Source: Pyricularia pennisetigena
Taxonomy: Eukaryota > Ascomycota > Sordariomycetes > Magnaporthales > Pyriculariaceae
NCBI RefSeq assembly: GCF_004337985.1
Contig: NW_021940920.1
Coordinates: 1,782,549-1,846,548, forward strand
Length of the DNA stretch: 64,000 nt
Reading direction: 5' to 3'
The position numbers were made by a program, and so were the translations under genes. Positions 42,098 to 53,382 of this stretch are shown here, piece by piece; the first letter of the stretch is position 1; each line of letters begins with the position of its first letter. The notes under the pieces are model-generated. The model saw only the letters and a program-made list of their open reading frames with translations, was not told the DNA's origin and searched no databases.

Positions 42098-43979
42098 ACC
42101 AAGCATGATTTTAATCTTTTCTACAAAACGCACGCGCCACACGTATGCACTTTACCCCGCCCCCAAGCCTTGGGGCGCCGCTAACGTCCCCAGGCACTTC
42201 AACGGCGCACTCATGTACTCGGTCGTTTCTGATCACCGTCTCTCAGGTAAATTTCAGCCCTCGACCTGGGACCTGGGCATATATTCCACCATGCAGGGCA
42301 TGCCGCACTTTTAAAAAAAAAAAAAACTCAGCGCGCCAGAACCCGAGACGGGTAGATATGCCCCTGACCCTGTGCTTTTGTCGCTGCTCAACAGCCTCCC
42401 CTTTGTTTGCTTCTTCTCGGGGCTCGTCCAGGGCTCCCAAATCAGCAATAGATGGGTTCGTTGGACAAGTATGTAGGTAATGTGCGTCTGGGCGCTCGTC
42501 TCAGCGGACATAAGCGTGTCGGCGTAAGGACACGTGCAGGTGATGGGGGGCATGATGATTATTTAATTACTTGTACATTGGCATAGAGCTGGCAGCCGTG
42601 CCTATTGTTCAGTCTGAGATGGTGTGCGCTGCTGTAAGGGGCTTTATCGTAGGGACGTATCAGCTCCGATTGGGAGTATGATGTTCAATGTTTTGACTCC
42701 CGTACTGATCTTGAGTGACTGGCCAAAAACCAACTATCCTTTGTTAGCTTGGCCATGTCCTTGCCTCTTTGATCTGTCCTTCGACTAGCGATGTTGACTC
42801 CTACAACTCATAAATCATCCCCTACGGAACCATGTTCTTGATCCCTTCGATTTTGCTTTTATGCTGTGGCATATGCTCGAGGTAAGCTTCCATTAATGTT
42901 TGCGCAGACTGCCAAAGGCAACTCTTGTCTGATGATGGTTCTGCCCCAGCCCCTCCGCTGGCTATTGCTCCAAGATCGTGACGATGCCGTGCTCGCCTCG
43001 CTCAGACGACTACGTGTGGGCCGCTTCACAGAGGAGCAGATCACGGACGAGCTAGCCAGCTTCCGCAACACGATAAATGTTGCCGCCGGCAAGGGATCTT
43101 GGAAAGAGGTCTTCCAGGGCTCGAACCTCAAGCGTGCGTTGATTGTCTGCGGTGTCAACGTCTTCTTCCAGCTGACTGGCCACAGATTTGTGTCCGAATA
43201 CGGCACCATATTCCTTCGATCGCTCGACACTTTCATCGCGTTTTCCATGTTGCTGATCAACTCGTGCATCAACACGCTGGTTATATTAACAACCATGTTC
43301 CTCTCCGACATGGTTGAGCGGGTGTAAGGAGAACCACCGACTCATATCGGGCTTCAGGGTGCTGACACGTCTGGACCAGCCCACTTTTGAGAACTGGCGC
43401 GTTCATCCAAACCGCCGGGCTGCTGACATATCAATGGGTAGACTCGACACTGTAGGCGGCAAGAAGGCCCCTCTGCCGATGCGTGAGGGGATAACGGATA
43501 TGGTGACCTTATTCGACGTGAGTTTCAACCTTGATTGGGCTCTATTGGCTCACGTGGTCCCGACCGAGCTTCCTACTCTGAGGCTTCGGAACAAGATCCA
43601 CGGCTTGGGGTCCGCCATCAAGTAGGCTTCTGAAACTACCAAGACACTGAGGGTAATCAGGTAACGTGGCTGCATAGCATCATTATACAATTCTTGGTCG
43701 CTTTTATCGTCCCATACCTCATGGATGATGCATACGCCGGCCTTGGCCCAGAGTGGGCTTCATCTTTGGCACAGCGAGTCCTTTACTAAACAAGAGAAGA
43801 GCCACAAGGAGCTGGCTGGATGAACGCTTGACATGCTGTAGACTTCGGATGGATGGCTGAATACCCCACAGATTGGTATCCCGCGCAAGATCCCGCTCGA
43901 GAAGTTTGACTGGTATAAACAGAAGAACAAAGGGGCATACTATTGCCCAATGGAATATTATTACTCAAATCTGTCATGA
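42089..43979 (+). pseudogene. Decayed MFS sugar (hexose/lactose permease-like) transporter
   Basis: Segments of a 12-helix sugar porter appear in the right order but in shifting frames. N-terminal: MGKTKHDFNLFY, then in the next frame YALYPAPKPWG and FNGALMYSVV. From 42366: LLNSLPFVCFFSGLVQGSQI and, after a TAG, VMCVWALVSADISVSA, then TAA. Frame-shifted: YLYIGIELAAVPIVQSEMV, VRGFIVGTYQ. At 42950: LRWLLLQDRDD and RALIVCGVNVFFQLTGHRFV. Near 43540: WALLAHVVPTELPTLRLRNK. Near 43700: QFLVAFIVPYLMDDAYAGLG. At the end, IPRKIPLEKFDWYKQ. At least four in-frame stops and several frameshifts, plus an A-run (42314-42326), break it. The start codon lies inside the transposon target duplication. The remnant converges on the cysA gene, overlapping its stop by a few bases. 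Confidence 0.85.
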
Positions 43980-45521
43980 CTCCAAGAACTTCTTGACGTT
44001 GCCGCCAATGTTTTCCAAATCCAACAAAAATGTATCGTGTCCAAACATGCTTTGTTCCTCACTCAACTCTACGTGGGTCACGCTCTTGTTCCCCACAGCC
44101 CGCAGCGCGTCAGCCACCTCACGCTGCTGCCAGGCCGGAAATAGGATATCGCTGGCCACGCCCATCACCAACGTCGGGTGTTGACTAAGTGGAGCCAACC
44201 CGCGCACCAAATCAGCCGGTGGTTGCGGGTATGGAGACGCAGACGCGGCCTCTGCCGGCTCCTCTGGTGACTGCTGCTCCTCGTAGGGGACATCCGGAAG
44301 CGTCAGCGTGCACGCCGCCTGCTCGTTCGCAGACGCCTCCTTCCCTGCCCTCATCTCCTCTTCCCTTGCCGTCCTCCTCTGCACAGTAGCCCGCTGGTTT
44401 TCTGCGCCCAAATCAAACAGGTCCATCGCCTTGCTGACATACAACAAACTGTTGGCGTCGTAGGTCAGACAGGCCTTTTCGCCGGCATGATCCAGATACG
44501 TCTCGATCAGAAAGTCGGGACACAGCGCCGGAGGCTTGTTGGGGTCGGCCCTGCGCCTGCCGAACCTCAGCTCCCACTCAGGACCGGACCTGTACGTGAC
44601 GGTGGCGATCTCCCGGGCCAGCTTCATTCCAGCGTGGGGCGGGATCTGGTCCGGCTCGTAGTAGAATCCTCGGTTCCAATGCGGGTCCATCATCAGCACC
44701 TGACGCTGGGTGTGGCGCATCGCAATGCTGTAAGGATGGCTCCTCGCGCAGCCGCTGATGCTCACGATTCTAGCTACGCGGTCGGGGAAGAGCGTCGCCG
44801 CGGCGAGGGACTGCATGCCTCCCATGGAGCTCCCGACCGAGGCGTATAGCCTGTCGATGCCGAGGCTGTCGAGCAGGCGGAACTGGGCGCGTACCATGTC
44901 GCTAATGGTAAGGATGGGGAAGCGTGTCGCGTAGTGCTTGCCGTCCGCCGGGTCGAGCGACGAGGGACCGGTCGAGCCGTAGCAGCCGCCAATGACGTTG
45001 GTACATATTACAAAGTAGCGATCTGTATCGATGGCGCAGCCAGGGCCGATGAATCGCTCCCACCAACCGGGTTGGGGGTTCGCCTCGGTCGATCTCGCGT
45101 GTGAACTGGCCGAGAGGCCGGTGTGCAAGAGGACCACGTTGGACTTGTCGGCATTGAGCTTGCCCCATGTCTCGTATGCAATGTGAAAAGAGGGCAGCAC
45201 GCCGCCCCAATCGAGAAGCAAGGGCGACTTGCAATGGTAGGATAGCGTTGCGCCCGCTGTGTATGATGGCTCGGGGCCGGAAGATGCAGAGGTTCGGGAC
45301 GAAGACAGCTGAGCCGATCTTGACTCGAGCGCGTCAAGACAGGGAAATGCCATTGCTGGATTAGATGAGCCGCTGTGACGCGCGGGCGAGGCGTGCAAGG
45401 TTCGAGCATGTTGGGCGGCGGTTGCCCTTGCGGGAAACGGCTTCGGGAGTGTCGGGCGGGAGTGGAGTGATGTGCGGCCAGCCTGGCGGAGGCCAGCTCG
45501 AATGCTTCGCGAACTCTTCAT
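43974..45521 (-). CDS. cysA: Serine O-acyltransferase of the CysA/Cys2 type (homoserine acetyltransferase fold)
   Basis: Single exon, 515 aa from the ATG at 45521. The upstream in-frame ATG at 45728 would add 69 residues of low quality, so I prefer the internal start, which opens an Arg/Ser-rich, acid-free presequence (residues 1-50, with ARTLHAS) typical of mitochondrial import. The alpha/beta-hydrolase core has the nucleophile elbow GSSMGGM with Ser232, catalytic Asp458 (GVASDILFP) and His495 (FGHDTF). Motifs such as [22 protein letters not shown] and [17 protein letters not shown] are those I associate with fungal CysA/Cys2, which make O-acetyl- or O-succinylserine for cysteine synthesis, rather than cytosolic Met2. 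Acetyl versus succinyl donor cannot be decided here. Confidence 0.88.
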   Translation of the reverse strand: MKSSRSIRAGLRQAGRTSLHSRPTLPKPFPARATAAQHARTLHASPARHSGSSNPAMAFPCLDALESRSAQLSSSRTSASSGPEPSYTAGATLSYHCKSPLLLDWGGVLPSFHIAYETWGKLNADKSNVVLLHTGLSASSHARSTEANPQPGWWERFIGPGCAIDTDRYFVICTNVIGGCYGSTGPSSLDPADGKHYATRFPILTISDMVRAQFRLLDSLGIDRLYASVGSSMGGMQSLAAATLFPDRVARIVSISGCARSHPYSIAMRHTQRQVLMMDPHWNRGFYYEPDQIPPHAGMKLAREIATVTYRSGPEWELRFGRRRADPNKPPALCPDFLIETYLDHAGEKACLTYDANSLLYVSKAMDLFDLGAENQRATVQRRTAREEEMRAGKEASANEQAACTLTLPDVPYEEQQSPEEPAEAASASPYPQPPADLVRGLAPLSQHPTLVMGVASDILFPAWQQREVADALRAVGNKSVTHVELSEEQSMFGHDTFLLDLENIGGNVKKFLES

Positions 45522-46079
45522 GCCTATTACTGTATCTACCACGAACAGAGAAAAAGACGAAAAGAAGAGCGAGAAGAATGTCAAGGAAGAAAAATTCCTT
45601 CTTCTCATATAAATCAGCCGGCTGGCATGACTACAGATGCTACCCCCATTCTCGTCATTTTCATGATGGTACTGGTGTGGGGCCGGATGTCGGGATTCGG
45701 TGGTACGCGCGGTCCGCGCGGTCCGCAACCAGGAGATTCGGATGTTGCCATGTCACGTGTAGACGAATGGACTGTTTGGTTTGTCAGCGCGAGAACACGA
45801 GATATCGATTGGGACCATGGGAACAATGAGGCTTAAAAAAGTACCCTGGAAGCTGAATTGATTTTACAGTGTGTATGTCGTTCAACTAGGTACTATGAAT
45901 ATGCAATGAGCAAAGCCAACTTTTCCCCCAGAAACGCCACCTAGATCCAATTTATGCACAAAATACAATTATTTTACTTTTTGTTCCCCTTTGGTTTCTT
46001 GACATAATACTGACTGACTCATCTTCCTCTATGCAGATTCCACAAACAGCAACAGCAGAATCGCTCTTCCTCTTACTGC
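45522..46079. other. Intergenic region
   Basis: 5' side of cysA and 3' side of the AVT3-like gene. A frame at 45627..45836 (plus) has no recognisable features. No gene supported. Confidence 0.45.
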
Positions 46080-47837
46080 TCACGTCTCCGCCCATCTGGC
46101 AATGGTAATGACCGTGGTGTACACCATCGCAACCAATCCTACAACCATCATGGCAATATCGCCGGCCTTGACCCACGGGCGCTCAGCAACGCCCGTGTAA
46201 TGAAGGTAAGCTGGGTAGATGTAAACCAGCGGCACACAAGCAAAACTGCCAATGAGAGCGACGAACTTGTCAAGATCGCTTGCGCCGAAAGCAGCAACCA
46301 CACCGGAAAAGACTACCAGCGCAGTCCTGAACCCGTTCTTCTTCCACTTGGTGAGGCTGTCCCTCCTGCCCGAGGCGCGACCAAAGATCTTGAGCTCGAT
46401 GGTACGCATCGCCGGGAAGAGCTGCACGGGTGTACCCACCAAGACAGCCATGGCATAAAGGAACTGAACGGCATTGACGAGCTTGCTGGATTGTGGAAAG
46501 TTGGTGATAACTTCCACGGACACGTTCTCTCCAAACGTACCGTAGCACAGCACACCGACTGAAGTGAAGATGACTGTAATGATGACCATGACAGTCAATA
46601 GCAGCTTGCTAAAGTGTTCAGGCTGCTTCATGCTCGACTGGATTGGCAAGATCAGGCCGATGCCTTCAAAGGTAAAAATAGCAGAGCCGATGGTCATGGT
46701 CCAGTCGCGAGGGTTGAAGAGCTCAATGCTGGGATGGAAGCCTCCATGTTTACTTATCCAGGAGATGTCATACCAGTAAATGTAGGTAAGACCAATCAGG
46801 ATGAAGACATCTGCAAGAAGAGCAGCCGGGCCGAGCTTCGAGATGTTGCGGATGAAGGCCAAGGGTATCAGAATGATTAGTTGGATGCCGATAAGCGCAT
46901 TCGTACCGAGCGGCTTCGCGTTGGGTGTGACGGCGTCAAAGAAGGATGCCAGATTCTCTGCGGTAAAAATGAGGCCTGCACAGACGAAGCCGAGTTGTGA
47001 GAGAGTGATCGAGATGAGAATGAGCTGACGCAGCCTCTTGCCGACAATGATCTGGCCAAGATCTCCGTATCCACCCCCTCCATACTTGGTCCTGCATGCG
47101 AGAAGCATTTCGAAACATATCATGGTAACGGCAGAGACAACAATCAGGGTGATTGCGGAGAACAGCATACCGCCGTTCTTGAAAGCCTTGGGCAGAAACA
47201 TGATACCGGTACCAACGAAAGCCTTCAGCAGAGTGAAAAACGACTTCATGTTGGAAGCATCACCTTGCTGTCTGAGTCGCTTGGAGCTCTGTCTTCTTCC
47301 AAGAAGCGGTCGACGTTCGCCCTGCTCTTCCTCATCTTCCACAACGGCAACTTCGTCCTCATCATCGGACTCTTCGAGATCTTCACCGGCAAAATTGCCA
47401 TACAGCTCAAGGAAAGATATAAAGTTCCTCGTCACCGGCTCCGCGATATTGCTGACGTTTCTGGCCTGCCTTTGCAAGAACTGGCGCCTTAGGCCTCCCG
47501 GCGCCATCTGCTCCTGTATAGGGAGGTCATCATGCTCAAGATCTGGGACAATTAATGGCGCATGTTGGTGGGTGTTGGAAAATGTTGCAGCTCGCTTGTG
47601 CAACTGCTGACGCTTGCTCTTGGCAGCAATTTTGTACAGATCACGGTGAATATCACCACCCTGCAACCTAAGTGACGACTCTGGCGTGTCCCGGACAGAG
47701 TTTGAAGAACTGCCGGCGCCTTCTGCTGTTGGAGTGGCAGGATCAAAAGTATACTCATACCCGGGATCCAAGTGCCGCTCAAGAACCGCGGCTCCCTTGG
47801 AATCGGGGCCCGCGATCGTTTGCGGTGTGTCGGTCAT
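46080..47837 (-). CDS. AVT3/AVT4-like vacuolar amino-acid transporter
   Basis: Intronless, 585 aa. A hydrophilic N-terminal region of about 200 residues includes an acidic stretch (EESDDEDEVAVVEDEEEQ) and ends in MKSFFTLLKAFVGTGIMFL, the typical first helix of the AAAP family (Aa_trans). Ten further hydrophobic segments follow, giving eleven in total, ending with a short C-terminus. The long acidic N-tail and the helix-1 motif place it with yeast Avt3/Avt4, which export neutral amino acids from the vacuole. The start at 47837 gives MTDTPQTIAGPD; no upstream alternative is better. It is next to cysA but transcribed separately on the same strand, 0.56 kb apart. Confidence 0.92.
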   Translation of the reverse strand: MTDTPQTIAGPDSKGAAVLERHLDPGYEYTFDPATPTAEGAGSSSNSVRDTPESSLRLQGGDIHRDLYKIAAKSKRQQLHKRAATFSNTHQHAPLIVPDLEHDDLPIQEQMAPGGLRRQFLQRQARNVSNIAEPVTRNFISFLELYGNFAGEDLEESDDEDEVAVVEDEEEQGERRPLLGRRQSSKRLRQQGDASNMKSFFTLLKAFVGTGIMFLPKAFKNGGMLFSAITLIVVSAVTMICFEMLLACRTKYGGGGYGDLGQIIVGKRLRQLILISITLSQLGFVCAGLIFTAENLASFFDAVTPNAKPLGTNALIGIQLIILIPLAFIRNISKLGPAALLADVFILIGLTYIYWYDISWISKHGGFHPSIELFNPRDWTMTIGSAIFTFEGIGLILPIQSSMKQPEHFSKLLLTVMVIITVIFTSVGVLCYGTFGENVSVEVITNFPQSSKLVNAVQFLYAMAVLVGTPVQLFPAMRTIELKIFGRASGRRDSLTKWKKNGFRTALVVFSGVVAAFGASDLDKFVALIGSFACVPLVYIYPAYLHYTGVAERPWVKAGDIAMMVVGLVAMVYTTVITIARWAET

Positions 47838-49599
47838 GGCGGCGGCTTTCTGCAGGCTCTCTACACAAAACTTCAGAGTGTGGATGGGAATTATAATATC
47901 GAGAACGATTCAGAGTCTAAAAGAAGGGAGAAGAAGAAATTCGGTCCCCACGGTGTGCTGCAAGGTTGTTAAAAACGACTGGGGGCGAGTGAAAAGTTCA
48001 GATGATGTGTGCACGGGCCGCTGACATCACCGTTTGTTTCACCGCAGGAAACAACATAGGGCTAGAGATAGTTGCAGTAAAACTCCTGCAGCGAGTAGAG
48101 AGCAGAGATTTGGGCTACTTAGTGGTAAGAATCTGTTATTAGAGGCAAGCTATTGTTCATTGAGAGTCACCAATTTATTATAATGTCGACTTGTTCAAAG
48201 GTGGTGTTATTCAATCTGGCTCACTATCTCTAGCGCCTGGAACACGTGTGGGGAAGATCGGTCTATCGTCAGGTGCGGGAGTTGAAAGACACTGTCACGT
48301 ATAAGGTCACGTGAAGACCTGGGACCAATGTCACTGTCCAACTAGTGTGCGCGTACTGTGCGGATGAGGTCAAAAAGTGTAACCACAAAATTGGAGGCAC
48401 AGGGTTATGCAAATCCGAAGAAGGGTCTTGGAGTGTTGGAAGTGCATCCTAGTGGGAAGTTATACAAAGTAGGTGTCGGCCACAACTTTTTACAAGCTAG
48501 GTAGAATACGGCAAAATCTGTGAAATGGCGGACACGGGATCGCCAGCGCAGACAAAGAGGGTCCCTCCCTTCACGTGGGAAAGGTGAGTTGGCAGCCTGC
48601 TGCGCCCCGAGGGCGACGATTGGACGGCATCGGCCGTAGACAGGAATCACCGCCGAGAGGCCGCCTAGGCCGCGTACGAAAAAGTGTGGCATTGCTGCCG
48701 CCCAATCGAAGTCATCACATGGATTAATCATGGTGTCCTTATTAACTGCCAAATTGAGCTCCACCCCCTTGTGAGCTTTAAGGCTAGGGCAGCTTGATCG
48801 GTGGTCGGCATCCTTCTCATCCAAAACCATTTATGCGACCGATAAACCACCACCGTTTGGGAAATTTTCCGACAAAAAAACATTGTGTATAAGCTTCGGG
48901 ATCACACGAACCCTGTCAATGCTTGTTTATTTCGCCCTGAAAAGCTGGTAAAGTATACTGCGAGACTTTTGCTGCGCCTGGCTCTGACGGCGACGACATG
49001 CCCCAGGGTACGGGGCGACCAGATCTTCTCTCCTTCAGCCATCCCTCTCCGCGGCGCCGACAGGCGCTGCATGCCCTGCACTTTCAAGCTCGGGGGGCTC
49101 TTAGTGATTGGATCAGCCCCTCAGCCAAGGTCCTCAGCCAAGATGGCCAAGGTGGATGCGCGCTGACGCGGCCAACAGCAGTTGCGACTCAAATCTGCCC
49201 AGACTTCGCCAGAGTCTCAATTTCCGTTGGGTGGGACTGCTTCTATTTTGGACCGTAGCACTGTATCTCAGAGTTAGATTAACCGCCTGCCCCACAGTGG
49301 GAATATTGACATATTCAGCAGTCCCTCGACAATCCTTATTGCAATGTGCTGGGACGGTGGGACCCTTGACCCCAGGCGTCCCCTTAGTTTTTTTTCCTTC
49401 GTATGTTCCGGATCCTTGTGCCGGGGACTGTTTTCTTCAAGACTCCGATTGCGCCCAAATATCTGGGCCGTTACCCTGGATATTTTCTCAATTTTCACTC
49501 AATCGAAACATTTCCCGCTTCTTACACATTCCTTTCTAGTCCTTTGCGCCATACATTAATCTTTTCGATATCGACCCTTTTGTCTTCTAATCCACTACC
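47838..49599. other. 1.8-kb intergenic region
   Basis: Divergent promoter space between the AVT3-like gene (minus) and the CYSTM gene (plus). Several short frames but no recognisable protein. The last 200 bases are T/C-rich, as expected for a highly expressed fungal promoter. Confidence 0.45.
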
Positions 49600-50113
49600 A
49601 TGTCTCAATACCCTCCTCAGCAGCAGTATGTTTCTTGAATCCGCAGCTGATAACCATGGCGACGCATGCGCGACCAAGAGTGATCAAATTCTAACATGTC
49701 CTTTCCGTCGATAGGATGCCTTACGGCTCACCGCCGCCTCCGGCTGGCTATCCTCAGGGACAGCCTCCCCAGCAGGGAGGATACTACCCTCCTCCCCAGC
49801 CCGTACGTCCTATTCCGACTCAAGCACTCAATGCTCAAATCGCATCGCGACCGAGTTTCTTACTGACCCGAATATGTGATGTTGCAGATGGGCTACTACC
49901 CTCCCCAACAGCAGGCTCCCCCGCCACAGGAAGAGAAGAAGGACCGTGGCTGTCTCTACGGATGGTGAGTTTGCCGATCGAGTAATCTTGTTTCGTTGAT
50001 CGCTAGTGGCTAACAATATTTGTCTCGTCAGCTTGGCAACCCTCTGCTGTTGTTGGCTGTGTGGAGAGTCATGCGAATGTTGTCTGGAGTGCTTGTTCTG
50101 CTGCTGCGACTAA
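49600..50113 (+). CDS. CYSTM-type cysteine-rich tail micro-protein
   Basis: Four small exons, 49600..49625, 49715..49802, 49888..49964 and 50032..50113, give 90 aa; donors GTATGT, GTACGT, GTGAGT, acceptors TAG, CAG, CAG. The sequence is MSQYPPQQQ followed by Pro/Gln/Gly/Tyr-rich repeats (GGYYPPPQP, GYYPPQQQAP), a charged EEKKDRG, and a C-terminal module CLYGCLATLCCCWLCGESCE continuing with further Cys pairs to CCCD. This is the CYSTM layout: a disordered Pro/Gln-rich head and a cysteine-rich membrane-associating tail, linked to stress tolerance in eukaryotes. Each exon alone is too short to stand out, and the junctions are supported by keeping the Cys module in frame. Confidence 0.88.
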
Positions 50114-50842
50114 GAAACGGCGATACAAGAGAACGAATAACTAAAGATGGAAAACGACCGGAGCGTTGGGTGTGCAACTCAGCACAGGAGAGTAATCTGG
50201 AAGTCGGCCGTCTACTCTCGCCAGGCTGAAGGGGAGCGGATGATATCCGGAGCATCAAAGGAGGAGCTCGACATAACAACACGACAGGCGACGCGCGGTT
50301 CGCCCAAGACAATTTCCTTTACGTACTGCTTTTAATGTCTCTTTTTTTATCATTTATCTCTGTACCAGACCAGATGTTGTTGTTGCGGGACGTTGACAAA
50401 TGACAATGAATTCTCCAACGGGATCCTAGTGTAGGGCTGTCGCAGGTACGGTAACATGCCGATTGTTAGCGCGTGAATTTTAGTTGTCAGAGCTTTGACC
50501 CAAGCCACCAGAGCACAAAGCTGCTGCTCTTGTAGGTTTAGTTTTCGCCACAACAGGTCGCTGGTGCTCCCGACCCCAATACATACGTCATCAGCACTAC
50601 ATGACCTTGCTGGGCCGTCCTTGTCGTACTTGGTATGCAAACGAACTTAGTGACGAGGCCTCCCGTTTTGCTCACAATAAAAAGTTCCGTATTGCACCTC
50701 GATTTAAGTTCCATGCTAATTACAGCTCCTATACGCCCTTCTCAGCAATCCTGGACGGAATAACCTACTGCGTAGTACTTACGGCATTAGCAAAACAAAA
50801 GCTCCCGACCAAACGCAACCTACCCCTCCACTGAAGCCAAAA
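50114..50842. other. Intergenic region
   Basis: 3' side of the CYSTM gene and 5' side of the next gene. No gene seen. Confidence 0.45.
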
Positions 50843-51991
50843 ATGGACAACCATCCTCAATTTCCGCTTCAACGCCACCCCATCCCCGCCCGTGGTCCTC
50901 CTCCCGTCATCCCCACCGACGACATCGACGCCACCCCCGAACCCAGCCAGCCAACCGCCAACAGCACGCACGATTCAGAAACGCACTCGGACGAGATGGG
51001 CAGCTCCACCTCACGACCGGCGCACTACCAGCCCAGCGCGCTCGATGTGCTGGTCACCAAGGCCATGCTGGCCAAGGGCATGAACCTTCCGCTCGAGGTG
51101 GTTGATCTAGTTGTGGATTTTGCAGAGTACTGGCCGCACACGACGACGCACGTCGAGCGGCCCAGCCGCCCCAACAGGTTCGGCACCCGCCCGGACGAGA
51201 ACAACTTTCTGCTCCGCACGCCGCCGGTCGGCTTTGTGAGGGTGCCCCACCCGGACCCCGAGAGGTACACCAAAGAGCCCGTCAAGGTACTGCGCCTTTC
51301 GGATGAGCACCCGGTCGAGCAGTTTCAAAAGTGGATCGGGTCGCCCGTCCCGCCCGTGCAGCATCCGTGCAGGAAGGTGGTTTTCACCATCAAGAGCAGA
51401 GACCAGGGCTGGGGTGGAGATTCGCGAGATCATGGCACGTACCATGGATCGTGGACGTGGTTTGAGGCTGGGCTGGAGAGGATAGATGCTAGTGGTGACT
51501 GTGAGCTTTATCCGTCTGCTTCTGTAGCGAGGACTGAACTAAAGACGCTGACTTTTCTAGGCGGTGACCATTGCCCAGATACAACCGACCAGCCAGCCCA
51601 AGACCAACAATCCGGCTCGTCTTCGAGCTCACGGCCCGAGATTTCCATCTGCGCCCTACGATCGATCAAACCTCAAGTCAACAGCGATGGAGAACGCACT
51701 CATTTCGACTTTCCACTCATGCCAGCCGACGACAAGGTGCAATGCAACAAGACGGCACACAGCGATTACATCACGCACGTCGTAGAGTGGCGTGCGACGG
51801 ACAACATTGATCCCGAGTCCGCCGAGGCTGATGAGCTGGAAAAGATGGGCCGCGGCAGAGCATCCGGTACTGGCGAGTTTGTGAGGAATCTCAAGCTAGG
51901 AGACACCGTGACGCTGTGGTCAAAAACAAGGTTCCAAGGCTGGGCGAATAATGTTGAAAGCGCTAGAGTAGATGTATATTGGGCCATTTGA
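50843..51991 (+). CDS. Conserved-looking fungal hypothetical protein
   Basis: The uninterrupted frame codes 382 aa, but 51501..51560 looks like a 60-nt intron (GTGAGC, GCTGAC, TTTCTAG) that is in frame and stop-free; removing it gives 362 aa and joins ASGD to GGDHCPD. The N-terminal 60 residues are Pro/Ser/Thr-rich. A helix with LPLEVVDLVVDFAEYW around 80-95 resembles the opening helix of an F-box-like or related small module. The middle and C-terminus are beta-rich with many tryptophans (GSWTWFEAGLERI, THVVEWRATD, WSKTRFQGWANNVE). I recognise this as the style of conserved Pezizomycotina proteins of unknown function and assign no role. There is no signal peptide or membrane segment. Confidence 0.7.
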   Translation: MDNHPQFPLQRHPIPARGPPPVIPTDDIDATPEPSQPTANSTHDSETHSDEMGSSTSRPAHYQPSALDVLVTKAMLAKGMNLPLEVVDLVVDFAEYWPHTTTHVERPSRPNRFGTRPDENNFLLRTPPVGFVRVPHPDPERYTKEPVKVLRLSDEHPVEQFQKWIGSPVPPVQHPCRKVVFTIKSRDQGWGGDSRDHGTYHGSWTWFEAGLERIDASGDCELYPSASVARTELKTLTFLGGDHCPDTTDQPAQDQQSGSSSSSRPEISICALRSIKPQVNSDGERTHFDFPLMPADDKVQCNKTAHSDYITHVVEWRATDNIDPESAEADELEKMGRGRASGTGEFVRNLKLGDTVTLWSKTRFQGWANNVESARVDVYWAI

Positions 51992-52550
51992 GAAACCGAT
52001 CATCTCGGGTCATGTTTGCCCTGTTGAGTCAGATTGGCCATGGAAAGGTTACAGGTTGGAGGAACCCCGGTTGGTATCGATGCTGTTGTTGCATGATTAC
52101 TTTGTAGTTTAAGCTATGGATGAGCAGTTTAAGCTGCAACTCCACCCAGGTTCGCTGCACCTTGCTCCTCGGTACTCAATGCCGCCATCGTTTTCCCCTT
52201 CCAAGGCTGCTCGACAGATCGCGATTTAGCACATTTCACGCTGCATTGTGGAGAACATTGGGTCGTTTCACGGCTTTTCGTCCGACTTGGAGCCCCAGAT
52301 ATGACGTTTACCCTTGGCGATGATGAACGAGTCAATGACGTCAACCTAAAAGCAGCGCTATATCGACTTGTATAAAAAGAAGAAGACGCCTGGATGCCTA
52401 GCTCGTAGGGGGGAGTAGAAGTACATCACATACCTATCGAAAAACGCTTGCTACAACTCGAAATAGCGTGCAAACACTCCGCCGGCCGCCAATAACCTAT
52501 TGATACCAAACCCCCATCAATCTTTTCGCCAAACCAACCACATCACCAAA
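51992..52550. other. Intergenic region
   Basis: Short frames on both strands (52120..52323 plus; 52129..52344 minus) without recognisable features. No gene supported. The last 100 bases form a C/A-rich leader. Confidence 0.4.
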
Positions 52551-52861
52551 ATGCCTCGCGACGGATCCGGCAGGTCTCACAACGATGTCGAGGACAAGCC
52601 CGAGATTGCTCACGGTGCCGACCAGCCTGTAAGTGTATTAGAGTTTTCAGAGATTCCGACTGCCCAATCGGCAGGCAGGTGGAAACAAGGCACTGACCAG
52701 CTTTGCAGGGAAGCGACGTCGACAGGTCCAACAAGGCTGCTGCTATGCCAGAGGGAGAGAAGGGCCTGGCCATCGAGGGCATGAACGCCAGTGGTGGTAC
52801 CTCGCAAGGGCTTAGCGAGGGACCCAACGTCGGTCAGGGCAAGGGTGCATCCAAGAAATGA
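52551..52861 (+). CDS. Small hydrophilic, probably disordered protein
   Basis: Exons 52551..52628 and 52709..52861 (donor GTAAGT, acceptor TTGCAG) give 76 aa. The protein is rich in Gly, Ser, Asp, Glu and Lys, with no cysteine, aromatic or membrane segment: MPRDGSGRSHNDVEDKPEI at the start and GQGKGASKK at the end. Small soluble proteins of this kind in fungi are often stress- or conidia-associated, similar in style to LEA-like proteins, but I recognise no family. Strong splice sites and a C/A-rich leader before the ATG support a real gene. Confidence 0.7.
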
Positions 52862-53219
52862 TTGGGATAGATGCAGTAATATAGTATGAATGGAATATTG
52901 ACCAGCACTGGGAATTTTCATGTTATACAAGAAATGAGACAATGTTAAAGAATTGAGTAAAAACAAATAAAACCCCCTGATGCGGAGTTGGCAATCGAGT
53001 GATATATGATCTCACAAGATGAGGATGTGTAATCCACGTTGGATGTACGAGCGGTTGGAGTTCTCAGCGGGTGCATTTTATAGCCTACAAATGCCCAGAA
53101 CTGAAAAGTTAGCTTTATCAACGGCATCAAAACTGAAAGACAGCATGAGTGATAATATTTATGGATAGAAAATGGAAATGACAAAAGGGAGGGTTGCGAA
53201 GCTGCAAAAATGAAAGCAT
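52862..53219. other. Spacer between small gene and tRNA
   Basis: A+T-rich, no gene seen; the plus-strand gene ends at its left and the minus-strand tRNA ends at its right. Confidence 0.5.
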
Positions 53220-53291
53220 CTCTCTGTCCGGGAATTGAACCCGGGTCTCAAGCGTGACAAGCTTGCATACTAACCACTATACTAACAAAGA
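53220..53291 (-). tRNA. tRNA-Asp (GTC)
   Basis: On the minus strand a 72-nt cloverleaf: acceptor stem TCTTTGT paired with ACAGAGA (one T-G pair), D arm with TAGTATAGTGGTTAGTA (B-box and A-box like sequences intact), anticodon stem CAAGC/GCTTG around loop TTGTCAC with anticodon GTC, and T arm CCGGGTTCAATTCCCGG. Discriminator base G. No intron. Confidence 0.95.
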
Positions 53292-53382
53292 TTGTTGCTT
53301 GGTATGTAGTTGGAACGGCAAAATTATGACCGTATTGCAACCCCACACTGCTGACAGCCCTTACTCGCCAAGATCTTGCTCC

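Noticed and set aside
43974..45728. Calling this gene MET2 (homoserine O-acetyltransferase) with the start at 45728
   Set aside because: The motifs and mitochondrial-type presequence fit CysA/Cys2 better, and the upstream 69 residues look like translated leader.
52129..52344. 71-aa minus-strand frame
   Set aside because: Ser/Arg-rich without family signature and mirrored by an equal plus-strand frame; insufficient support.
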